64,000 nt of DNA. It comes from Eriocheir sinensis (lineage: Eukaryota > Arthropoda > Malacostraca > Decapoda > Varunidae). The position numbers and the translations under genes were made by a program. The notes beneath the pieces were generated by a model. It saw only the letters and a list, made by a program, of their open reading frames with translations. It was not told where the DNA came from and ran no database searches. The stretch spans positions 4,115,745 to 4,179,744 of the forward strand of contig NC_066531.1 of the NCBI RefSeq assembly GCF_024679095.1, in the 5' to 3' direction. Shown here in pieces: positions 56,893-64,000 of the stretch; positions within the stretch are counted from its first letter, which is position 1, and each line of letters begins with the position of its first letter.

Positions 56893-58165
56893 TTATGCTG
56901 GGATCACACATCTGCGATCTTGCCTCCGCGACTCACTGCAATACCGAAAATGGGAAAAAAGTGGTGAAATCGCAATCTATTCCGCTCTCGCTGCAACGAT
57001 CGTAATAGGAATCACAGAGAGTCTTTCCGAAGCGTAGCGGAATCGCCACGTATCGCGGGTGATCGCGCGATGCGGCCACCGCTGCGACTTGTTTTGGAAT
57101 GTTCAAAACAGATCGCAACTGCCTCTGCGATTCCCATATCGCTCGACTCATCGCAGCGGGATCGCAGTGTGAACGCAGTGAAAGCGCAGCACACTGCGAA
57201 TCGGCAACGATATCGTTGCAGTGATTGCACTGGCCTGCGACAATTGATGGCGAATCTAGCAACTTTTTCATCGCGAGATGTGGCGACGAGGTATCGCAGC
57301 GGCGTCTCCTGTAAGTAAACTGGGCGAGCGACGCTCCCTCGCTTGGTTTTCACATTTCCGTGCTATGGTGGCGAGTGCCTCTCGACTGCCTCTCGCTCTG
57401 CCAACCATGGCTCCCGCCCATAGTGTGCCACACAACGTCTTGTCCCCTTCAGGACCCCTTCTACATCATGCCGAAGGAGAGGAAGGACAGCAACCCCCCA
57501 AAAAAAGACCAATAAGACCAAAGTCTCTCCACCAGCTCCCCTTTCCTTTTCTTCCTTTTATGTATCAGCTGTACAACATACTGGAGTGTTATTATGTGCA
57601 GCCTCTCAAAGGCCACTGTAGCTGCCACTAGCTGAGGATTCTTCACAATGTCACTGTCGATAAAGTCAACGAGGCTCATGGTGTCGGCGTTGCTGCTGCA
57701 GGGGTAGATTGGTTAGTGTACAGGCAGGTGGACCCACTCCCCATTCACATCACTGTGGGAACACCCAGCAGGTGGTCACGATTAATTGCAGTACATCGTT
57801 GCGAAGTCGAACTGTAAACGAGAGCCGGTCGAGCAGCAGTCGAGCAGCATTCTTTATCCATTGCAATAATCAAGCGTACGTCGCAGGTGCTCACGATGTG
57901 CTCACGATGAATCCCTGCATGAGTTTGTGATAATTGCAGTAAACTGCGATACGCACTTGATCTTTCCTCGCTTCGCCTGCATTGATAGCAAAAGTCTACG
58001 ACTAAGCGAGCGGAGATCGAGCACACGTCGTAATGGACCGCGAGATCTTTCTTGTCGCAACAAATCGCGCTTCTCGGGTGGCGAACGAGCTGCGACTCCA
58101 ACATTTTCGGTATCGTAGTGAGTCGCAGAGACAAGATCGCATTAGAGTCTTATTACTGAGATGTG
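56893..58165. mobile_element. Long TIR element rich in GCGAT/ATCGC words
   Basis: The left end has TGGGATCACACATCTGCGAT, CTTGCCTCCGCGACTCACTG and CAATACCGAAAATG. The right end, complemented, has TTCACACATCT, GCGATCTTGTCTCTGCGACT and CACTACGATACCGAAAATG, with an 18-bp insert in between. The interior is crowded with GCGAT, ATCGC, TCGCA and TGCGA words in both halves. TTA lies just outside both ends (GTATTA and TTAAAG), consistent with a 3-bp target duplication. It splits the LINE-C endonuclease. Harbinger-like by inference. No transposase frame. Confidence 0.65.
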
Positions 58166-59537
58166 TGAATTAAAGGGGACGAGGTGTTCAACGGTAATTT
58201 CGACTCCATTTTACACCAGTGTATCCTTCAGGATATACTCATTGTCTTGGGCGATTTCGATGACAGGGTTGGCTATGGCGCCATGAGATGTGTTGATCCC
58301 CTTTGTCTGGTTCAAAAAAACACAAACAACTCTCTCCTGAATTTTGTAAAATCCAGGTCGTTGAGCATTACAGATTCTTGCATGCGGAGACCAAAGCTGC
58401 ACTTCTTGACTTGGTACAGCTAGCCGGAGGGGTAGCTAAGGAGATTGACCACATCGTTGTAATTACAAATGCTAGAATTCTTCAGAAGAACACAAATTTC
58501 CAGAGTGCTGAGTTATTTGCAGCAGAACATGGGACTGTTATTGCTTCAAGCTTCATGTCAAGTGAAGGAGAATCTCGAAATACAAAGTTACTGTGTTCCA
58601 TCTTTATAAAGTGAAAGTCCTCACAGGTACTCATGAGTATGCAGTAAGAATCTTAATTTGCTCAGCACTCTTCAATGTGCTCATTGTGTTCAATGTGCTC
58701 AATAGTCAACACCCTTCATGATCTTGTAAAATTTGGGCATTCCTTCAAACGTGAAAGTCTTCAAGCTGCAAAGAAGTTAACTTGAGAGCGCCCGAGTTTT
58801 AGTAGTGGTTTTGCCTCAGAGAATATCATGGAGAGCCGCGCTGCTAGGATTCCCGGGAATCCATATAGGACTCTGTCTCGAAGGACTAGAACTCTGCTGA
58901 CGACAGCCATGGAGGTAAATCAGAAGTCTCACTGAGGAAGTCGAGAGCCATCTCAATGCGAATGACCTCCGACCGGCTTACTGAGCCTGAAGAAGCTTCG
59001 CTCTGAGCCTCCTTCTCTGGTGAGCGGTATCCGAACCTCGTGTTGGACATGGATGGGCAGAGGGCTCGTTGGGCTGAGTACTTTGAGCAGTTGTACATGG
59101 CGGGCCCTCCAAGTAGACAGCTCCCGGATGCTGGGTTGCATGTCTCGAATGTTGATCCACCCATCGACGAAAGCTCACCCTCTCTTGACGAGGTCAGAGA
59201 GGCTGTGGCAGGGGTGAGGTGAGGATTGGAAAGCACTTAGTATTTGTGACATCAGAGCGGAGCTGCTCATAGCTAGAGGGAAGACCATGATCCGTGGGAG
59301 GCATGCGGTATTAATTACCGTATGGCATTCTGGTAAAATTCCTAGTGACTGGAAAAGGGTGTTGGTCGTCCCTGACTAGGAAAGGGGACCGCCAGGACAT
59401 AAGCAAGTGCCGTGGTAATACGCTGCTTGGTGTGTTAATCGCTTACCCACCTATTGCTGATGAGGATTTACAACCAGTATCTGAAGGTGCAGAGACCTGA
59501 CCAGTCCAGGTTAATGTCTGTTAAGCTGATAAATGAC

Positions 59538-59813
59538 CGTATCCTAGCGCTTCGCGTACTGGTGGAATGCCGACGTGAGTTTCGACAGTGGATGCTTGCA
59601 TCCTATGTTGATCTCAAGAAAGCGTTTTGATTATGTGTACTGTGAAGCACTCCGTTATCTGTTACGACTCCATGACGTATCCTAGCGTTTCGCGGACTGG
59701 TGAAACGCCGACGTGAGTTTCGACATGGGATGCTTGCATCCTATGTCGATCTCAAGAAAGCGTTTTGATTCTGTGCATTGTGAGGCACTCTGTGATCCCT
59801 TGTGACTCCTGCA
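59538..59813 (+). repeat. 138-bp tandem duplication in LINE-C RT
   Basis: Two tandem copies of a 138-bp sequence beginning CGTATCCTAGCG (59538 and 59676) and containing GTGAGTTTCGACA and TCTCAAGAAAGCGTTTTGAT, which codes for the motif A region. They differ at about a tenth of positions, so the duplication is not recent. Confidence 0.85.
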
Positions 59814-60039
59814 AGGACCGCTAGTCATTGGCTTGCCAGTGCTCTGGGACTGAATGTGCTGTAACATGCAGGAGGATTTCTCCATCTTCCTTCCCGTGAT
59901 CGCGGGGGTGAGGCAGGGCAGTGCCCATGCTCCATCATTTTTCAGCAGGTCTATATGGACTTGGTTATAGACAGAGTTATTGTGGATCAAAGGAATTGTG
60001 GAACATCTGTGGGCAATAAAACGGTAAATTAAGTATCTT

Positions 60040-60390
60040 GGGGAGACGGTGGCTGAGTGGATAGCGTGACGAAGCCGCCACCAAGCCACCAAGCTGGGAT
60101 TTTTCAGCCGCCCCCTAGTGGCTTAAAACTACCCACATGCTAGGTGGTTTTCTGGTCCAGAAAACCACCTATCAACCCGGACTCTAGATTCTAGGATTAA
60201 AGATGAGCTCCGGGAGGGCAGCATGAGCCAATGCAGGATGGCGCCACTATAAACACTCGCCTGCGCCAGAACGGGCTGGGCCGACCATCAGGCCTCACCG
60301 GAAAGAAGCCTCGGACCGACCATCACGATCCACCGGGAAGAAACCTACCGGTGCAATAGGCCACGACGTAAAAAAAAAAAAAAAAAAAAA
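60040..60390 (+). mobile_element. SINE-R2 inserted in LINE-C
   Basis: GGGGAGACGGTGGCTGAGTG head with a deletion over the anticodon arm and B-box, then CCACCAAGCTGGGATTTTTC and the standard body, ending ACGACGT plus poly-A of ~21. It separates RT motif B from the motif C region of LINE-C. Confidence 0.9.
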
Positions 60391-60719
60391 TCCTGCAGAT
60401 GACGGAGTCGCCCGAGGTTCTGGTAATGGCTCTCGAGGCGAGGGAATCCAGATCTCTTGAAGGTTGATGGATGAAACTTTACTGCCTATCCATACGTGTG
60501 GCGAATTCACTGATATCTTGGAAAATTCCACATACCTCGTTAGCGTAGTTCAGAATAACGGAGTATCTCGTCAAGATCGATCGATACGACGGACTGGATT
60601 GGCCCGCGTTGTTATAGACTCGCTTAGCACGAGTGAATGCCGTTACAGATGGACAAAGATCTGGATCTTCAAATCAGTTGTGCTCCCTTCTCCGTCATAA
60701 TCTATGCAGGGCAGACATT

Positions 60720-60744
60720 GGAGAGAGAGAGAGAGAGAGAGAGA
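60720..60744 (+). repeat. GA microsatellite
   Basis: A GA repeat of about 25 bp following the LINE-C fragment. Confidence 0.9.
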
Positions 60745-60844
60745 ACGTATATTTAAACAACTCATTGACAACAATCATTTTAGTGAAGTGCATTAACTGT
60801 GTCTTCTGTCCCGAACAGTGATGTAATTTTGTGCCAGCCTGACT

Positions 60845-61300
60845 AACATTACCAAAACTAAACACAACTGTAAGCCGAAAAACACCTAACAGAGGAGGCA
60901 AAGGTATCGCCCACAGAGCCCATGGTTGGAGTAAGTCAATATCTTGCTCTAAAGGGGCTATTACACTGGGCAAATTTTCCGTGGATCTTCAGTCAAACCA
61001 CGATTTCCGCTGGCGTGTTTCTCATTTATTTCTTGTTATTGCTGCTGATGACGATGGTGAGTAATACCGTCGTCCTTTGGTGAAATCTACCGTAGCTTTG
61101 GAAGATCGTGGACTTGTCAGAAAACCGCGGAAATAGGAGAACCACGCCAGCGGAAATCGTGGTTTGACTGAAGATCCACGGAAAATTTGCCCAGTGTAAT
61201 AGCCCCTTAAGTTACTCAGGATGGGAAGGGAGCCTGCACGAAGACTTGCCTGTAGAAACCCCTCGGTCTGATGTAGAAGGGTGGGCGAGGTGACGCGCTT
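60845..61300 (+). mobile_element. LINE-C C-terminal end, split by a MITE
   Basis: Before the MITE: RGGKGIAHRAHGWSKSIS. After it: LLRMGREPARRLACRNP. These are adjacent blocks of the LINE-C C-terminus, as in QIDRSCQERLRMGK at 26030-26080. Confidence 0.7.
60953..61207. mobile_element. MITE with ~70-bp TIRs and TAA target duplication
   Basis: A 255-bp element. The termini AGGGGCTATTACACTGGG, then CAAATTTTCCGTGGATCTTC and AGTCAAACCACGATTTCCGC, match the other end inverted over about 70 bp with two mismatches. The flanks are TAA on both sides (60950-60952 and 61208-61210). A 3-bp TAA duplication fits PIF/Harbinger. The two arms could fold into one long hairpin. Confidence 0.93.
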
Positions 61301-61619
61301 ACAGTCGTGATTGATTGATTAATGAGGATTATATTATGAATGGGTTATATGGTCATTGATCAATACAACATCTTGCTGACCACCGAGTTATATATCGTCA
61401 CCTTCATAAAATAATCGCCTATGTCATTTTTCAGCGATTTCCAGGTTTTTGTTTACATCAATTTTTCAACACGTGACGCCCGTTTTTGTATTGTTGTCTT
61501 CGTCTTTCAGGGTTTGAGTGTTCTAGAATTGCTCTTTTCATTTCTGCCAAAATCTTTAGCCAAATAAGATAAAGACAGTTCTTTTTTCTGATTTCCTGTA
61601 AAGTAGAAAATAATGACAA
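61301..61619. other. No gene seen
   Basis: About 320 bp, AT-rich, nothing recognised. Confidence 0.45.
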
Positions 61620-61850
61620 GCCCGTATTCTTAAACATTTCGCTGGCCAAGTACATGTATTGGACAAGGCATTCGTAGGAGTTTGGGGTATTTCCAGGGGT
61701 AGTTATATGACCCTGGTGGTAGTTTAACCCTTCCTCTGTACCGTGAACCTGAAAAAAACACTCACGAGAACCCGATTAATCTCCTTTTCGACCTAAGGAA
61801 AGCGTTGATGTGAGAAGAGAGGGTTTAAGAATACCGACATTAGGCGGTTT
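61620..61850 (-). mobile_element. MITE-K, diverged single copy
   Basis: Complement of MITE-K: AAGCCCGTATTCTTAAACAT at the left and GGTTTAAGAATACCGACATT at the right. Interior blocks TTGGACAAGGCATTCGTAGG and AACCTGAAAAAAACACTCAC. The terminal repeats TATTCTTAAAC/GTTTAAGAATA are clearer here than in the other copies. Confidence 0.8.
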
Positions 61851-62484
61851 GTTTACGAAGGTGACGATATACTAGAGTCACTAGACGACCCCTTCTTTAT
61901 CCTAACATTGGCTTACATGCTTTGACATACTTGTCTGGCATTATCTGTAAACCTCACCAGCAAATATGTTTTATTAATGGATACTGGGATTTTTTTTTCA
62001 TGGGCTTTGTGTCGCATAAGTGCCTGGCTTATTGAGATATATTTTAGGCTCTATGTGCCACTCTATACGAGAGAGACGTACTAAACTGAGCACTTTCCAA
62101 AATGTTTTATGCCCGTTTTCAACGTTTTCCGTCATTCAAATTGTAAAGGAAATAGATATGGTTCAGCTCAGCATCACTGATGGTTGCGGCATCAATGAAT
62201 GCATGGTTCGCAATTTAAGGACTTCAAAAATGTACGAGCGATAAATTTTACAATCTTACAACTTTAATGGATCAGAGTGAACTAAAGTTGCACACATCTC
62301 TCAAAGCAGGTTTCCTTATTATTTGAAAATACGCACATTATTTTTTTTGCAATATCTGTTTCCCGTGCTGGACCTATTTGATGCCGATCATATAGCTGCC
62401 TCGATTTTTTTATTCATTCATAGTGCTCAGTTTCTTTGAGAAGTAACAAAATAAAATGTACTGACTTTTATTGTTTTGATTTCT

Positions 62485-62490
<6 letters not shown>
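61851..62490. other. No gene seen
   Basis: No recognised repeat or coding signal over about 640 bp. Confidence 0.45.

Positions 62491-62572
<82 letters not shown>
62491..62572 (+). repeat. TA microsatellite
   Basis: Perfect TA repeat of about 80 bp. Confidence 0.95.
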
Positions 62573-62574
<2 letters not shown>

Positions 62575-62793
62575 AGCAAAAAACTTATTCAGTATTGCCT
62601 TACATGATTTGTACGTTTTTTGATAACTGTATTGTGGGTCTAGAAGCAGGTTTTAAACTTCCATATTATTCCCACTGATATCTGGAGAAAATATTTTGAC
62701 AGAAAGTTCAAATGTATTATAGTGACGTCAAGGCAAGTCACAGTCAGTGTATCGCACGGCCAGTGGCGAACGTATAAGGGTGGGTGGGGGAAC

Positions 62794-63261
62794 CTAAATC
62801 TATATATACCAAGTCAAGTCACTCTGTTTCAAAACTGCGACCGGTCCGCCCAGGAGGGGGTTTTGGGGCGGAGCAGCGGGATGACGTCACTTGAAGCTAA
62901 AAAAAATAAAAAATACCCGTCAGTTCAGAGGTGACTAAAGTTGGGGCCGTGTGTGCACTCTGGATATGCATTCTCGCCTCCTTTCACAGCGCGTTCAGGC
63001 AAGCCACTGACGAAAAAATATGTCTTTTTATTGTGCTATTGCGTGACTGAAATTCCAATGCCTACAAACGGCGGTGTGGGGTGTGAGGGAGGGCATGTTG
63101 AAGTGATTGATTTAAATTAATCCGTCTTTCTTCGTTTTCTCTAAATCCCTGTTTCTACATTCTCTAGTTTGGCTCCAAGCAGTGTCACGCATAAACCACG
63201 CCTCGGCCGTGTCTCCTCCCACAAACCTGCGCGTGACTTGACTTGGTGTATATAGACTTTG
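62794..63261 (-). mobile_element. MITE-8 with perfect 8-bp target duplication
   Basis: A 468-bp copy in the opposite orientation to 13888-14338. Termini CTAAATCTATATATACCAAG and CTTGGTGTATATAGACTTTG, with CAAGTCAAGTCA and TGACTTGACTTG just inside. Flanks GGGGGAAC at 62786-62793 and 63262-63269. The interior contains GGGATGACGTCACTTGAAGC. Confidence 0.92.
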
Positions 63262-63740
63262 GGGGGAACCAAGGCCTTGGGCGCGCGGTTTTTGGGGCGC
63301 CAAAATTGGATACCACAATTTTGAATTGCTGTAAAAAATATAAAATAAAATAAAGTGTCATCAGATGTCAGAGTCAACATATGATTTTAACTGCGCTGTT
63401 CCTAGAGAGTATATACCGTGTACCTGCTGCTTCCCTCTGCTTTTCTCACTGCCTTTGAGGTTGTTCGTGTTCCGCTAGCCTGCCATATGACAAGCTACTT
63501 TCACCGAGGAACAGGAATGTTAACTTTTATAGCCCACATTGTCGTACCGGGCCGCCAAAATTATCGTATGTTGACGTATATTATCGTACATTCACACTAG
63601 AAATCTAAAACCGTTATTATTTAATTTGAATTTATTGTTCTTATGTTTGCTGTCGCCATAATAAGTTTATTTTTTCCCCATTCACTTATTCCAACAGGAG
63701 TGGCTGGACCTGCTGTTTGTACACAATGAGGGGTAGCGAT
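63262..63740. other. No gene seen
   Basis: About 480 bp without recognised elements. Confidence 0.4.
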
Positions 63741-63777
63741 GCTGTGCCTAGGTATACTGTGCAGACCTAGGCACAGC
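63741..63777. repeat. Perfect 13-bp-stem hairpin
   Basis: GCTGTGCCTAGGT and ACCTAGGCACAGC are perfect complements around an 11-nt loop; a further T-A pair outside can extend the stem to 14 bp. It lies ~110 bp upstream of an ATT microsatellite preceded by GAAATAAAATTG, which looks like the 3' end of a retroelement. No known hairpin RNA was recognised. Confidence 0.6.
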
Positions 63778-63886
63778 AGTATCATCCATAGATATACATA
63801 CATATACAATGATAGTAAATAGTACAATTTTTTGTTTTAGTGTTTACGATTTTTTATCGATTTATTGTTTATATGCCTTTGGGTGA

Positions 63887-63905
63887 AATAAAATTGTTAT
63901 TATTA

Positions 63906-63980
<75 letters not shown>
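63887..63980 (+). repeat. ATT microsatellite
   Basis: TTA repeats of about 90 bp with one TTG variant at the start, preceded by GGGTGAAATAAAATTG. Confidence 0.95.
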
Positions 63981-63982
<2 letters not shown>

Positions 63983-64000
63983 CCGTTATACGTCAAAGGG

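Larger units (their letters stand above)
56555..60715 (+). mobile_element. LINE-C, longest copy, with insertions
   Basis: Endonuclease: VGFWNVLSLSEDHPIPNLSN, GLIETRMLGSDEIGIGEYTY, YRSGMLNGARLKGVDIAS. Then, after the insert at 56893-58165, ILIVLGDFDDRVGYGAMRC (GDF motif) and GGVAKEIDHIVVITNARIL. Linker: LDMDGQRARWAEYFEQLYMA. RT: IPSDWKRVLVVP (motif 1), SYVDLKKAF (motif A, duplicated), VIAGVRQGSAHAPSFF (motif B) and, after a SINE, SPEVLVMALEA. The block order is that of APE-type RTE-like LINEs. Multiple stops and frameshifts. Confidence 0.75.

Overview
The window looks like repeat-dense, AT-rich intergenic DNA from an arthropod nuclear genome, most probably a decapod crustacean. That is an inference from the long AT, GT, CT, GTA and ATT microsatellites, the tRNA-derived SINE families, the crustacean-type LINEs and the many short TIR elements. 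I found no intact single-copy host gene and no tRNA, rRNA or CRISPR locus. Nearly everything supported is mobile DNA, mostly decayed and often nested. Element labels such as LINE-A, SINE-R1, TTAA-1 and MITE-8 are local to this report.

Layout. 0-9 kb: LINE fragments (LINE-A, LINE-E, LINE-C), a THAP-type zinc-finger exon relic, TTAA-flanked elements, a tRNA-Val-derived SINE and long pyrimidine microsatellites. 9-18 kb: SINE-R copies, a tandem trimer of MITE-K, a hAT/Buster remnant, MITE-8 and two long TA arrays. 18.3-20.6 kb: decayed copy of a multi-copy gene with FEN/PIN-nuclease-like motifs, itself hit by a TTAA-2 element. 22-30 kb: TTAA-1 and MITE-K copies with internally expanded units, and a 1.05-kb Harbinger-like element inside LINE-C. 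31.6-36.7 kb: a same-orientation train of truncated retroelements joined by GTA microsatellite. 36.7-41 kb: an inverse-strand LINE (LINE-B) carrying four secondary insertions. 43.4-46.7 kb: a complete hAT-like DNA transposon with perfect 17-bp TIRs, an 8-bp target duplication and a nearly intact transposase-like gene. 46.8-48.7 kb: a TIR-flanked element with a THAP-like exon relic. 51.7-54.6 kb: the longest LINE-A copy, endonuclease plus reverse transcriptase. 55-61 kb: LINE-C copies split by SINEs and TIR elements. 61-64 kb: MITE-K, MITE-8, microsatellites and a strong hairpin.

The strongest candidates for undescribed biology are: (1) the hAT-like transposon that gives an uncharacterised protein family a mobile-element identity; (2) seven TTAA-flanked elements that all carry the same captured reverse-transcriptase fragment and vary by in-frame 99-bp internal units; (3) the GTA-microsatellite retroelement train, echoed by other elements sandwiched between matching microsatellites; (4) the FEN/PIN-like gene relic. 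All readings were made by eye. Family assignments come from remembered motifs and not from a database search.
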